NCBI GenBank assembly: GCA_963580285.1
Contig: OY757014.1
Coordinates: 20,376,088-20,440,087, forward strand
Origin: Lucinisca nassula
Taxonomy: Eukaryota > Mollusca > Bivalvia > Lucinida > Lucinidae
Reading direction: 5' to 3'
DNA: 64,000 bases
How positions within the stretch are numbered: position 1 is the first letter of the stretch; each line of letters starts with the position of its first letter. This document shows, in pieces, positions 26,405 through 38,623 of the stretch. The notes under the pieces are model-generated. The model was not told the DNA's origin and did no database searches. It saw only the letters and a program-made list of their open reading frames with translations. The position numbers and the translations under genes were made by a program.

Positions 26405-26722
26405 ACCGGCCCCGATAGCTCAGTTGGTAGAGTGTCTGCTCCGGGGAACGGGAGGTCACGGGTTCGATCCCGGGCCGCGACATACAAAAGTCGTAAAAAA
26501 TGGTACTAGCTGCTCCTCGCTTGGCACTCAGATTTACGGGGTAGAGCTAGGACTGGTCGACCCAGTGTCAGGATAATGTGACTGGGTGTGGTATCATGTA
26601 ATGTGTCTGGGACATGATACTTCAGTGAGACAGCACTATAAAAGTGAGCATTGAGCTCCCTGTCGCAACCAGACACCGTCGTGATATGACTAAAAAATTG
26701 TTGAAAGCGACGTTAAACCCGA

Positions 26723-26754
<32 letters not shown>
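26405..26754 (+). repeat. SINE family A with 10-bp target duplication
   Basis: tRNA-derived head (A box GATAGCTCAGTTGGTAGAG, B box GGGTTCGATCCC), a 200-bp body, then GCGACGTTAAACCC and a (CA)n tail. It is flanked by TCCTTGGTTC at 26395-26404 and 26755-26764. Inserted by retroposition into the DMRT intron. Confidence 0.9.
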
Positions 26755-26758
<4 letters not shown>

Positions 26759-26889
26759 TGGTTCGGATTATGCTTAGCAGATCCTAAACAACAACAAAAC
26801 CATTATCATAATTTTTATTTGCAATATTTGATGTTGAAATAAAGCGTTATAGCTTGACTACCATTTAGATATATTGAACCCTTTGAAAA

Positions 26890-27070
26890 ATAGAAGTGAA
26901 GGCACTGATCAGGAATCGATACAATCCAGCTCCCATCAGAGACCCCAAAGGGAAAGAAGTACAAAACATCAAACAGCTTGACCCAAATGGAAACATCAAT
27001 AGCGGAAAGCCAACAGGACAGGACAGTTACTTTCTCACAAAATGGCCAATGTGCTATCCAAAAGAAAATA
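26890..27070 (+). repeat. Repeat family G copy
   Basis: CACTGATCAGGAATCGATAC, GGAAACATCAATAGCGGAAA and ACAAAATGGCCAATGTGC recur in related form at 42,735-42,900 (reverse) and 45,498-45,665. Confidence 0.6.
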
Positions 27071-27214
27071 ATATAAACGATACACACACTCAAAAAGACA
27101 CACCATAACAAAAATAAACCACGGCAGAAGAACTGCCTTAGGATGGTCCGTGAAACAAATAAAGCAATTGTAAATGCAATCCATGAGGATTGGAAAAATA
27201 AGAGCATTCAATGC

Positions 27215-27463
27215 ATGTACGGATAGACCTTTTATATTAGTAAAACTGGAGTTTACAGGGGTAAACCTAATCTTTCGTATTTCTGTTCTAAAATATAGAT
27301 TGTGGGTACTCGTTAGAACCGTCTCATTGAGGCGGTTCTAACGAGTACCACAATCTATATTTTGAGCAGGAATAAGAAAAATATCACAGTTTTTCATCCG
27401 AATTTTTTCATTTTTTACGGCGGTGAAATTTACAATGTATTTGTATAGGCGTGCTTTCGTAAT
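27215..27463 (-). mobile_element. MITE family B copy ending 31 bp from the DMRT splice donor
   Basis: Palindrome GAACCGTCTCATTGAGGCGG, then TTACAATGTATTTGTATAGG and CGTGCTTTCGTAATG as the right TIR. The left TIR is decayed. Confidence 0.8.
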
Positions 27464-27494
27464 GGCTATTTATCTTAATAGCAACTGTACTTAC

Positions 27495-27909
27495 GAGGCT
27501 GATCAAGGTCTTCGTAACTGCTTGTTGAAGTGCGAGGATGGTTATGACTGTCAGGGTACGACTGTATACCCTCCGTCCCAAGGTGGACAAATTGTTGACT
27601 GTACATCATGCCTATCTCCCTGGCCTCACTCTCCTCCTGTGCCTGCTGTCTTCTGAGAGCAACTTGTGCTGCCATCACTCTTTGTCTCTCGGAAATTAGT
27701 GTACACTTTGCACAGACACAGTCTCTCCACCGGCAGTACCGCTTGTGACCCTTAAGGGCGGAAACAACGCCGTGATTTCTGCAACGGGCACACTTTGGTG
27801 TCCTTGGATAGCGATCAGAAGTCCTGAGAAATAAAGATCCTGGAATAGAAATGGCCTGTCCAGGGGCAGCATCACTCAAACTCTTTTCCTCGTCTGTAGT
27901 GTTTGTCAT
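27495..27909 (-). CDS. DMRT4/5 (DMRTA-type) transcription factor, exon 1 with DM domain
   Basis: The start at 27909 opens 138 codons plus one base to the donor (CCTC/GTAAGT). The DM domain spans about residues 34-90: [14 protein letters not shown], then [18 protein letters not shown], then [19 protein letters not shown]. These give the intertwined CCHC/HCCC zinc sites and recognition helix that bind DNA as a dimer in the minor groove. The intron position after the DM domain is as in other DMRTA genes. The frame is intact; only two coding exons are seen. Confidence 0.95.
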
Positions 27910-28660
27910 GTTTGTGTTCTAGTTTGGACAACAGACGTCTTTCTATCAATTCAGAATAGTGACACACTTGTGAAGCAATTTCAAATAACTAAATGAGTTG
28001 AATGAACGAAAACAGATATTATTATATGAAAGAAAACCTGAAACTGATAGTTGAGGTGTTATATTGCCGCCCATTCGTACTTCAAAGATATTTGATACGA
28101 TTTAAAATACAAAAGTATAACAGAAAGCCTGTGTTGATTGGTTGGAGCAAGGCCCGTTATAGGCTTCTTTATGAAATTACACTGTCAGTCAATGGCTGAT
28201 TCGCTTCTTAATTCCTTTATGTATTATTTTCAAAAGTAAAACATATCTGTGCGATCTGCAATAATTGCCTTGTTTTTCGATTTTGTTCTGTTAGTTATTT
28301 TGTTTAAAATGTAGGGCCACAATTTTACCTGGCAAAGATGTGGCCTACATTTTAATATTTCCATTAAAATAAATTAAATAATCAGTTTCACTTATTCGAA
28401 AAAAAAGGTATTGACAGTTCGGCAGTTGTTTATTTATAAAGGTTTGACCAATTCTTTGACAAAGAAGTTGGTCTAGATTTTAAACAAACCGGCAAATTCG
28501 AATTCAGCATGTCACCTCTTCGTTGATAATAAGAAAATTATTAAAGCAACGGCACAGATTCTTTCACACAAAATAGCCAACCGGATATCGAAATTAAAAT
28601 ACCTTACCCTGCATACATGCAAAGACAATGGCAACAATTAACCGCAAAAAAGCATCGAAT
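27910..28660. other. DMRT upstream region; no further gene seen
   Basis: AT-rich noncoding sequence that should contain the DMRT 5' UTR and promoter. I see no certain TATA box and no repeat family until 28,667. Confidence 0.4.
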
Positions 28661-28666
28661 TGAAAT

Positions 28667-28937
28667 CATTACGAAAACACGCCTATCAAATGAATGATAA
28701 ACCTTTACAACGAAAAAAGAGAGAACATTTTAAGATGAAAAATTGTGATATGTTTCTTATTCCTGCTCAAAATATGGATTGTGGTACTCGTTAGAACCGC
28801 CTCATCGCGGCGGTTCTAACGACAACCCACAATCTTTTTTATAGAGCACAAATAAGAAAAAATAAGGTTTACCCTTTAAACCCCAATTTTACTATATAAA
28901 AGTGGGGATCAAGGGGGTCTAAATTTTATAGGCGTGA
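28667..28937 (+). mobile_element. MITE family B copy
   Basis: CATTACGAAAACACGCCTAT start, palindrome GAACCGCCTCATCGCGGCGG, TTTTACTATATAAAAGTGGG, and a TTTTATAGGCGTGAA end (terminus lost). Confidence 0.85.
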
Positions 28938-29115
28938 ACGTTCATTTAAAATAATGGAGCCCTGAAATCTATTTACGTTGCCACAACACTCGTCGCCTTT
29001 AGTCATGTCGTGGTTTACATACTAAGGTTTTGTCTTGTCGGCATGAAGGTATGCAACATCTCCGAATACATAAAGTGATGTTTACAGGGACGTTCATTTC
29101 ATGAACTTCTTAACC

Positions 29116-29388
29116 TGGGCCCAGTTGTTCAAAGCATCGTAAGCTTAACGAGCTCGTTAGTGGTCATATTGTTAACTGTTCTAGCAAGTTTAATACCTAA
29201 AAAGTTGTTACTTTTGCTGAAAAAAATGTGAGCAGCTTTTGCAAAAGCTGCTCACATTTTTTGCAAAAGGCTGCTCACATTTTTCAGCAAAAATGTTAGT
29301 ATTTTCACCATATTGAATGATCAAAGTTTTAACGATACGTTAGCCAACGACATCGTTAGTTTTGAACAACTGGCCCCTGATGTTGTTT
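29116..29388. mobile_element. MITE with GGCCAGTTGTTCAAA-type TIR and GC hairpin
   Basis: The left end GGGCCCAGTTGTTCAAA pairs with the right end TTTGAACAACTGGCCCC; AACGATGTCGTTGGC-like inner arms also pair. The middle holds a perfect GTGAGCAGCTTTTGC/GCAAAAGCTGCTCAC hairpin and a further GCTGCTCAC copy. Confidence 0.8.
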
Positions 29389-30039
29389 TCCCAAGACTAA
29401 CGTCGTTAGCAGTGTCGTAAAGTCATTATACATATGTCGTAATATAACATATGAAACTGAACATGGTTAAATGTTCCACGATAAAAAATAAAGCTACTGA
29501 AGTAGAGGTTGCTTTAAAAGAACGTGCGTGTACGCACGTACAAAATGAAAATTAAGTCTCAGACTTTCTGTACCAATTTGGCAGCACCAGTCACAATTGT
29601 ATTAGTTTGGACTTAAGGAAACCAATAAGTTCTGAATAGTTAGATCTTACGGCGTCCCGCAAACCCGCATGCTGACAGGACGACAAGGGTGATCTCTGAC
29701 AGGTGAACGGGCAGCTTTGGTGTAAGGCACAAGAAAAATGTTATATACACGACATAAATTATTAACAGTAACTATATACAACAATACGAACACTAAACAT
29801 TACATTTATTTGCCTCGATAATCTATTCACGACGCCCGCCCCCGAAGGCAAAACTACGTTTTGTGTTCGGGCCGGTGACGTGAATGTTATATAGAAGCAA
29901 AAAGTAAACGAACAACAACAACAAATAAAAAACGACTGGTCAGGAAAAAATATCAGTCCACTTGGGGTGAACTGTGTCGACTGGTGCACTGAGAATTTAA
30001 ATCATGTCGACTTATTATACATTGTCAACTTGACTATCA
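29389..30039. other. No gene seen
   Basis: Noncoding. A short GTGCGTGTACGCACG palindrome lies at 29,523-29,540. No family recognised. Confidence 0.35.
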
Positions 30040-30049
30040 CTGTCAACTT

Positions 30050-30386
30050 ACCGGCCCCGATAGCTCAGTTGGTAGAGTGTCCGCTCCGGGGAACGGGAGG
30101 TCTCGGGTTCGATCCCGGGCCGCGACATACCAAAGTCGTTAAAAATGGTACTAGCTGCTCCTCGTTTGGCACTCAGATTTACGGGGTAGAGCTAGGACTG
30201 GTCGATCCAGTGTCAGGATAATGTGACTGGGTGTGGTATCATGTAATGTGTCTGGGACATGATACTTCAGTGAGGCAGCACTATAAACGTGAGCATTGAG
30301 CTCCCTGTCGCAACCAGACACCGTCGTGATATGACTGAAAAATTGTTGAAAGCGACGTTAAACCCGAATTCACACACACACACACA
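30050..30386 (+). repeat. SINE family A with 10-bp target duplication
   Basis: Nearly identical to the 26,405 copy. Flanked by CTGTCAACTT at 30,040-30,049 and 30,387-30,396. (CA)n tail. High similarity of the two copies suggests recent activity. Confidence 0.92.
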
Positions 30387-31019
30387 CTGTCAACTTGACT
30401 ATCCTAGTAAACTGCAGCAACACCTTATGCATACGAACCTTCATTGTTTTTCCAAAACAAGGTACCAGTCAAAACATTTGTTCTTTCTGCTTTATCTCTT
30501 TTTTTTTTCTCTTCATTTCAATTTGTCTTATGTTTACTATCATTTTGAATTATGGTGAAGGTATCGCACCTTGGAGCGACATTCGTGCTTACATAAATCG
30601 TTCGCTCGCTTGGCGGGAAATGGCCTAACACTGTAAGCGAATTTGCCTGCTATGACAGACGATCCACAGATACTTAAAACTTCCAACGTACATGTTAAGG
30701 CACTTCAAGTATGTTTAGAATACGTTATACAGCAGCAAACATTCGGAGGTACATCTTCACCACTCACGCTAAAAGTGTTCTTCTACAATCATGTACAAGT
30801 ACACATAAACCTCTCTCTCTATCCCTCTCTCCCTATCTGAGTTCACAGAACAATTTGGTTTTATATTGATGTCAATATTTAACCATTATTCGAATACACT
30901 TCATACAATACTTGAACCTTGGAAATGACTTCCATATAAGCACAATGCAGATCCTATGTCATTTTGCATGTATGTATCTATGTATGTCTTTGTAATTTAT
31001 TTGCAAATAAATATTGTTT

Positions 31020-31165
31020 AAACCAACTTGACTATCACTGTCAACTTGATTATCACTGTTAACTTGTCTATCACTGTCAACTTGACTATCACCAACAACT
31101 TGATTATTCACCGACAACTTGATTATTTACCAACGACAACTTGATTATGCACCGACAACTTGTCG
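31020..31165. repeat. Short tandem repeat of CAACTTGATTATCACTGT units
   Basis: About eight degenerate 17-20 bp units; related units also flank the SINE at 30,050. The region 30,391-31,020 has CT-rich runs (30,812-30,838) and no gene. Confidence 0.7.
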
Positions 31166-32500
31166 TAATTTTATGGTCTCGACGGTCGGTATTACGGTTC
31201 TGCCCGCCTCTGCAGGGCATCTGGACCTGTACCAATACCTGCTCCTATCGACCAGGGAGCAGCAGGTCACTACACGTCATCTTAACATTGTGCCGCCCAA
31301 GATTCTTCATATGGCTCGTCACAATGTTGTGTGTATACTTTCACAATTGACCTGCTGCTGGTATAAGTTCCATTTCTCAGGGTATTTATATCTATGAATA
31401 CTATAGGAAAATCATGCATACCAGTACTAGCTCGCTAAAATTGTGACAAGTAAGATACTATCCACAATCATAGCCATACAGCAAATTTCAGCAGACCATT
31501 GATCTCCGTTACAATTGCATTTCCTTTAGGGAAAAAAATGATAAAACTTCCCTACAGATCAATGGTATAACTCCCGTCAGTACTAATATCCACAACATTG
31601 TGACTGACATGAAAAATATATATGGCACAATTTGGCGCTTGACGACTTTTTAGGCAAACTATATAAAATCAGACTTATAGCGGCCAACTATATGGTGAAT
31701 AATTTCCCAGTAATCCACTCATGCATACATCGTATAATATGTGCACGATTTGTGCGTGGAGCGGCATATTTTGCCTACCGTATTTCACCTAAATATATCA
31801 ATCGCGCTGCTTTGCCATATACCTACTAAAATAATTTTAGATGTACATAAGCACCAGAAAGGTTTCCTATTCCATCTCGTAACAAGATCCTTTGGAGGCA
31901 AAGAATACACCAAATAAACGGAAATAGCAGACTCAATTTTATTGAGTCTGTTCATGACTAGTTCTGAAATGTGCAACACCGGCCACGCCCTCTAGCACCG
32001 GCTTAAGCAGAACTCTATTTTCAAAATGAAACTCTGCAGTTTTTAAACATCACATTATTTAATTTGATTTGTATTTCAGTTTGTTCTAATTTGTATGTTC
32101 TCTGATGGTCCATTGGTTGAGATAGTTATTATCTTCAGGTGGACCAACTATTTTGGGTTGTTGATAATAAGAATGGATTAAAACTCCCTTGTAGTTCTCG
32201 CCTCTAACCGTCCGAAGGTTGTGGTTCTGATGTTTATTTCCTGCATTTTTGTTCCGTCTGCCAACTCGCAAAAGGACATCATGGATGCAGCCTCGCTCCA
32301 AACACTGGTCATTGATTATGTCATAGTTAGAAGGAAGGACAGACAGGATGTCAGAGTGACAAAGACTGTGTGTGGTGCGGACTGCTGGGCAGATCACTAG
32401 CTTGTTGTAAGCTAACTCAACCTGCGTATCCAGCCTACACGGTGACCACAAGGCAAGAAGGCGCCCAAGAGACTGGATGTCTCTAAGCTGAAACAAGACA
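31166..32500. other. No gene seen
   Basis: Noncoding sequence with short unsupported open frames; no repeat family recognised. Confidence 0.35.
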
Positions 32501-35500
32501 GCAAGAGGCAAGCCTTCATCCCTGACATCTACTGCAGACTAGATGCAATGGAATTCAGTTAAGATGATCCTGAAGAGAACTTGAAAGTCTTCAGAGACAC
32601 TGTTCACTCTTCAGCAATGGATTCCCTTGGTCCAGTATCTCGCAAACACCAAGACTGGTTCGAGAATGATGAAGAAATCCAGGGACTACTTAAAATAATA
32701 ATAATAATAATAATCGACCTTATTTATAGAGGGTAACACATTTAGTACTAGTACTTATCTTCCATGCGGCCTTCTTTTCCTGGGTAGGAACCAGTACTTA
32801 GCAATGTGGATAAAGTCTCTTGCTCAAGGAAACAATACTTGGCGTGTGCGAGGATCGAACCGGCTACCTCTCGATCTCAAATCCGATGCTTTACTACTGC
32901 ACCACAGCGCTCCTTGAAGAGAAGCACCAAAAACACAGGGCATGCCTCAGTGATGCCAGCTCAGTATCTAACAAGGCGGCATATTCCGACATATGAAAGA
33001 CAGTCCAAACAAGACTCAGAGACATACAAGACTCCTGGCTAAGCAACAAGGCTGATGAAATCCTGTCCTTTGCAGACAGAAAGGATATGAAGAAGTTCTT
33101 TGATGTACTAAGACTGCTTATGGTCCCAAGAGCTCATGAACCATTCTCTCCTCACTGCAGATGGAACTAGTCTTCTGGCTGACAAAGAAGCTATCTTGAA
33201 AAGATGGGCTGAGCACTTTGATAGTGTTCTTAATCGGCGATCCTCTATAAATGACGATGCTATCAGCAGACTACCACAGATTGGATGTAATCTGCTGCTT
33301 GACAAGTTCCTAACCGTTACTGAAACAGTGAAAGCAATAAAACTTCTGGCATCTGGTAAGGCTCTAGGACCAGATGCAATACCTGATGAGATTTACAAAG
33401 CAGGAGGTACTCCTGTTGCAAAGAAGTTGACAGAGTTATTTCACATTATGTGGAGAAAAGAAACCATCCCTCAAGAATTCAAGGATTAGCCAATTATCCA
33501 CTAGTTCAAACGGAAAGGGAACCCTCGGATCTGTGATAATCACCGCGGCATCTCTTTATTGTCAATTGCTGGGAAAGTCCTTGCAAGAGCCCTACTTAAC
33601 CGACTAAATGAACATCTTGAACATTCAAGGCTTCTACCAGAAAGCCAGCATGGGTTTAGGAAGGACAGAGGAACAATTGACATGATCTTCACAGCAAGGC
33701 AGCTGCAAGAGAAATGTCAGAATACGGACTTAAACATGACTTTTGTTGATCTCCCAGAAGCATTTGACACAGTCAGCCGTGAGGGCCTTTGGAAAATCAC
33801 GGTGAAGTATAGATGTCCAACTATGTTCATAGCAACGGTGAGACAGTTCCACGGATGGTATGCTTGCACGGGTCCAAAATGATGGTGAGTTTTCAGTTCC
33901 ATCCCCTGTGACAAACGGAGTCAAGCAAGGCTGTGTATTAGCCCCAACACTGTTTAGCATGATGTTTTGTGTCATGCTCACAGATGCTTTCCAGGATGTT
34001 GATATCACAGAGTGAAATTATGGGACCTGGAGGAAAGCTTGCACTTAGGACTTTCTAGTCATTTCAGTAACTTCCCCCATTGATTGTTATTCTTCATATT
34101 ATATTTCATCTATCATTAAGCATTCATCAGTAGCGCATATCAACTTCCGCTCTCTGTCCTTATGTAAGCTCCGCGCACTTTACACCTCACTGATTAACAA
34201 AACATATTTATATAGTTTTCCTAATTACTTAGGATATTTATATATATTTATTCAGGTATGCGTTTACTATATTTCATTATCATGTTGAACATTGGTAAAT
34301 TGTCATAATTGTCATAACTGATTATTTCATGAATATTTATATCTTGCTATTCCGATCTCTTGACCTCGGGCCAGTCTTTCTTTGTACCTGGCAGGGGTTG
34401 GACTCGCGTCCACCTCAAGGACAGATTGATATAGTTTTCCTAATTACTTAGGATATTTATATATATTAATTTAGGTGAACGAGGTCGAGCGGGAAGGTTC
34501 TGAAATGTCCAAAAATATGGAAACATCTTATATCGTTGTCATCTATTAATCTCGGACCCCTCGAGATATTGGGAGAAGTCCGTGAGACAGATCACCATAA
34601 CAACCGCTCAAACAACATCATGTGGCCACAACAACCTTAAAATCACTCCGTGACAGTGACAATGGCATACCTACTAGGTATCGCTTTGATGTGAAGCTTT
34701 TCAATCTCAGAATCCAAGGTGCAGACAGAGATGCTAGATGAGTTCCCCTTTGCTGATCACATGGCAAAAGATGCTCCAACAGAAGAGAAGATGCAAAAAG
34801 GTATAGATCAGGTATCAGCATCAAAAAGACTGATAGTAGTCTATCAGCACCTGGTAAGCCTTACAAAGGGCCCATCATCACAGTGAAAGGTCAAAGATTG
34901 CAAGTGGTAGACAAGTTTAACTTCTTTGGGAGCACAGTGTCAAAAGCCATGCACATTGATGATGAAGTCAATGCTAGGATTGCCAAAGCTAGTGCAGCAT
35001 TTGGCCGACTACGTGGTAGTGTCTCGGATTGAAGTGGAATCAGACTTGACACAAAACTGAAAGTATTCAGAGTTGTGGTGCTGCCAACATTATTGTATGA
35101 CACGCCAAAAGACTGAATCATTTCCATACTTGCTGTTGGCAAGATAGGATTCCAGACACGGAAGTCCTGAACAGGGCAGGGATGCAAAGTCTACATACTC
35201 TTCTGAAATTAGCACAGTTAAGATGGACAGGCCATGTTACCAGAATGCATGAGGAACGTTTGCCAAAGAAAACTAGAAATGAGTAAACGCTCCCAAGGCG
35301 GTCAGAAGAAGCGCTACAAGGACACCCTTTAAGCCTCCCACAGGAACTTCCACATTCCAACAGAGTCGCGGGAACAAATTGCACAGGGCAATGCAAAGTG
35401 ACGAAGTCTCATCATAAGGGGTGCAAATGAATATGAGAGGCAAAAGAATCAGTGAAGCTGATCAGAAACGCGCACATCGCAAAGCCAGTGCTAAGGTATC

Positions 35501-35640
35501 AACAACAGAGCTGTCTTCCTCCAACCTCTGTTGCTCTTTTTGAAACAGACACCTCAGAGCTAGAATCGGTCTCATCAGCAATCTTAGAACACACAAACAG
35601 TAACATTTTTCATATATGATTAAGATTTGTCATTGTCAGT
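32500..35640 (+). pseudogene. Decayed LINE reverse transcriptase (copy 2), with insertions
   Basis: Same family as 14.9-16.4 kb. 33,136-33,489 carries LLADKEAILKRWAEHFDSVL and GKALGPDAIPDEIYKAGG; 33,559-33,882 carries LPESQHGFRKDRGTIDMIFT and FDTVSREGLWK. GVKQGCVLAPTLFSMMF follows in another frame near 33,920. The coding match then breaks at about 33,995 and resumes near 34,650, implying an insertion of about 650 bp with repeated CCTAATTACTTAGGATATTT. A V-type SINE lies at 32,692-32,918. The 3' end matches copy 1 (GACAGACGAACTATT). Many frameshifts; dead. Confidence 0.85.
32692..32918 (-). repeat. V-type tRNA-derived SINE with (ATT)n tail
   Basis: Minus strand: tRNA-like head with B box GGTTCGATCC, a conserved TTGAGCAAGAGACTTTATCC centre, and an ATTATTATT tail. 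It is inserted into the decayed LINE; a second copy is at 59,014. Confidence 0.75.
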
Positions 35641-35704
35641 AATGACAGACGAACTATTATTATATTTGTATATTTTAGGTCCTGTTTGGCTCAATGAGCA
35701 ACAC

Positions 35705-35983
35705 ATCACATGAATAAGTCCGTGATATGAACATCCTCTAATCCCCACTTTATAAAGAGACAACTGGGGTTTACGGGGGTATTTATTATCTTTCTTATTT
35801 ATGCTTCAAGACATAGGTTGTGGGTCCTCGTTAGAACCGCCCAAATGATGCGGTTCTTACGAGTACCCACATCCTATGTTTGTAGTATAAATAAGAAAAA
35901 TATCACGGATTTTCATAAAAAAAGTAGCCATTTTGGAGATGTGAACAATGCACTATGTCGCAGGGGTGTGTTATCGTTATGAT
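35705..35983 (-). mobile_element. MITE family A, complete copy
   Basis: CATCACATGAATAAGTCCGT to GTGTGTTATCGTTATGATG. Palindrome with mismatches in the loop (CCCAAATGATGCGG). Confidence 0.85.
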
Positions 35984-36187
35984 GAATAACGAACGGCAAG
36001 TGTTTGTCGTGCTCATCAACTTGAATGATATGACCCTCATAATGAGGAAACCTGCTTACATCAAAGGTTTAATTCTCCTGCGTATGCGCGCACTCTCGTA
36101 TTAGGAGCTCGGGTAGAATTTATGCAGCTGAACGTTCAAGCCTCTTGCTAGTCTGTGCAACTGACCTTATTTACGATAACTCTACCA

Positions 36188-36318
36188 TGTAAGTGAGTGA
36201 GTGTTTGAGTTTTACGTTTCACCAACAGCTAAGGTCATACGGAGACGGGACCTTGGTTTAAAGACTCATGCGAAAGTTTGGAGAAGCCCGGGAACGATCC
36301 TGCGACCCCTGGTTTCTG
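36188..36318 (-). repeat. SINE family E fragment
   Basis: Contains GAGAAGCCCGGGAACGATCC and GTGAGTGTTTGAGTTTTACG. The head is cut by a following MITE. Confidence 0.65.
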
Positions 36319-36324
36319 CCACGT

Positions 36325-36575
36325 GATATGGTATATTCTTTGTTTGTTTATCTCCAGAACGTTTTTGTTTCTTGTGAAAAATTTTGGCATTTTTCTTATT
36401 TGCTCCAAACATAGTTTGTGGGTGCTCAAAATAACCGCCCCAATAAGGGGTTCTAACCTATGTCTTGGAGTAAACACACGAAAAATACTGTATACCCCTG
36501 TAAACCCCAGTTTTCTTGATATAACGTGGGGTTTAGAGAGATATTCATTACACGGACTTGTTAACATGTGCTGGT
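36325..36575 (+). mobile_element. MITE family A copy, left end lost
   Basis: AGTTTGTGGGTGCTC, a degraded palindrome, GTAAACCCCAGTTTTCTTG, and a CACGGACTTGTTAACATG end. Confidence 0.7.
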
Positions 36576-36974
36576 CAAGAACAACCAGAGCAGGTTTGAT
36601 CGTGACAAAGATCAATTATCTTTTACAAAATCTTGTCAATATGCAACTTGTCGCCGTTCTCACTTTATTCCTTTCTTATCCACAACCTTATAATTGGCAA
36701 TATGTCTCGACATGTCGCAAATTTAGGCGACGACCGTTTGTTCAAAATAACTACTGTTTCATTTAAAATGTGTCACCTTTATTGAAAGTCATTTAGAAAC
36801 AATCGTATCAGATCTAATGTATCTTTTCGCTTTTTGTAGAGTTAAAAGATGACAAATCATTGAGTTTTGCTTCATAAATGCACTGAATGATACCAAAACA
36901 TCTTAAGACTTGTCAAGCCCATGTTTGACAAATGAGTCAGCGCTCGACAAAAGGGCAATTAGACATGTTCAACA

Positions 36975-37075
36975 TCACCCCTAGATTGGGCTGCATAATG
37001 CTTCTGCGCAGAGCTGAAGCGACCGAACTTGTGTACTGGTAAACCGCTTAGAAGGTCTTAGAACCAGTCCAGATC
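36975..37075 (+). repeat. Retroposon family F fragment
   Basis: GATTGGGCTGCATAATGCTT and GGTAAACCGCTTAGAAGG only. The rest of 36,576-37,180 is noncoding. Confidence 0.55.
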
Positions 37076-37184
37076 CAGCGTTCTCTGGCATCTAAAACGG
37101 GGAATAACCATTCTTACAAGATAGCCCGCAAAAGGAAAATAGCCGGATGCGGCGTCTGAGCTGGGTCTTCATTGTTTAGAAGCA

Positions 37185-37345
37185 TCCGTATTGTAGTTGG
37201 TACGTTACTTGGATCATAAATGAGGGGTCATGGCTCGATTCCGGGCTTCTCCAGAATTGTCGAATGAGTCTTTTAACCGAGGTCCTGTCTCCATATGGCC
37301 TAAGTTGTTGATGGGGCGTAAAACTAAAATTACTTACTGTGTTAC
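37185..37345 (-). repeat. SINE family E copy
   Basis: The plus strand reads CATGGCTCGATTCCGGGCTT, a B-box-like segment, then CTGTCTCCATATGGCC and GGGGCGTAAAAC. Diverged; orientation from the tail is uncertain. Confidence 0.5.
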
Positions 37346-37382
37346 AGCAGAAAAGAACAAAAAGGAACAAAAGACATGATAC

Positions 37383-37668
37383 CTATCACGAAAACACGCC
37401 TATATAATTTTGACCCCCTTGAACCCCACTTTTATATAGTAAAATTGGGGTTTCCGGGGGTATACCATATTTCTTATTTCTGCTCTAAAATATAGACTGT
37501 GTGTACTCGTTAGAACTGCCTCGATAAGGCGGTTCTAATGAGTTCCCACAATCTATATTTGGAGCAGAAATAAGAAAAATATCGCAATTTTTCATCATAA
37601 AATTTTCATTTTTTTTCGGCGATAAAGGTGGCTATGTATTTTGTATAGACGTGTTTGCGTAATGTCTT
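37383..37668 (-). mobile_element. MITE family B copy
   Basis: TATCACGAAAACACGCCTAT start, ACTTTTATATAGTAAAATTG, palindrome, and a GACGTGTTTGCGTAATG end. Confidence 0.85.
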
Positions 37669-37978
37669 AAATGACATACTGACTTGTCCAACTTAGACCA
37701 GTGGAAGACTCTTAACAGAAAACAATGGGTTGACTGTTCACCCATGGGCCTCTTAGTTGACGCTAGGCATATATGGGTTAATAAGTGGCTTTGACTTCAC
37801 TCTTTGAAATAGTTATTAACTGCTTCCTGCAACAAATGAGAAATTTTCATGTTTTCAAGTCTAACAACTTTGAAGTTATGTTTTTAAAACTTTTTTCAAA
37901 TGTTCAGAAACGTAAAAAAGGTTTCTCAATGAACATGTTGAAACGGGAGAAGGTTAATTAGATGTAATAATCTTAACT

Positions 37979-38622
37979 CATCAAGAAAACATGCCTATAT
38001 GATTTACCCCCCTGGAACCTTACTTTTATATATAGTAAGGCTGGGGTTTGTTTGATTTGAGGTTTAACGTCCCCGTCAACACTGTAAAGGTCATTTTGGA
38101 GACGTTGCTTCCAATTTTGTGGGACTTTTACCCGACATTGAGATGAAATGACATCTCAAGCCCTGTCGCCCAACGAAACCAATAGGGTTTATTAGCATGG
38201 ACAGTCCGCCTCACACCGCGGTTCCTGGACAGGCTTAGATCCTCTAAGCGGTTTACCAGTACTAGTGTGCGGGGCGGATTCAGCTCTGCGTGGAAGCATC
38301 ATGCAGCCCATATATTTCTTCAAGCCCCTATGGGCGGGGACCGGAGGCTGGGGTTTAAAGGAGTAAACCTTATTTTCTTGTTTCTGCTCTAAAATATAGA
38401 TTGTGGGTACTCGTTAGAACCGCCTCGATGAGTAATAACAGTGAATATCCTTAAGGAGACATCTGGTCTGGATCAACAATCAGTCGATGAGGCGGTTCTA
38501 ACGAGTACCCACAAACTTTATTTTGAGCAGAAATAAGAAAATATCACAATTTATCATCTTAAAATTTTCGTTGTGTCGGTGGTAAAATTTACAATGCATT
38601 TGTATAGGCGTGTTTTCGAAAT
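37979..38622 (-). mobile_element. MITE family B copy carrying nested insertions
   Basis: Ends CATCAAGAAAACATGCCTAT and GGCGTGTTTTCGAAATG. A family F retroposon (38,050-38,344) interrupts the left arm, and a 50-bp segment splits the palindrome at 38,431-38,483. Confidence 0.85.
38050..38344 (-). repeat. Retroposon family F, complete with 12-bp target duplication
   Basis: A 295-bp insert in a MITE, flanked by AGGCTGGGGTTT at 38,038-38,049 and 38,345-38,356. This proves insertion by target-primed retroposition and defines the ends: a TTGGAG/CCCCTATGGGCGGG-type 5' end and a GACGTTAAACCTCAAATCAAAC 3' end (part). Confidence 0.9.
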
Positions 38623-38623
38623 G

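Larger units (their letters stand above)
25392..27494 (-). other. DMRT intron (2.1 kb)
   Basis: Donor GTAAGT at 27494-27489 and acceptor TTTCAG at 25397-25392. The intron holds SINE E (25529-25695), a decayed MITE (26160-26360), SINE A (26405-26754), a family G fragment and a family B MITE. 25,700-26,160 shows nothing recognised apart from AT-rich sequence. Confidence 0.85.

Noticed and set aside
26405..26490. Possible tRNA gene (GATAGCTCAGTTGGTAGAG)
   Set aside because: It is the head of a SINE with target duplications and an identical partner at 30,050; not an independent tRNA.
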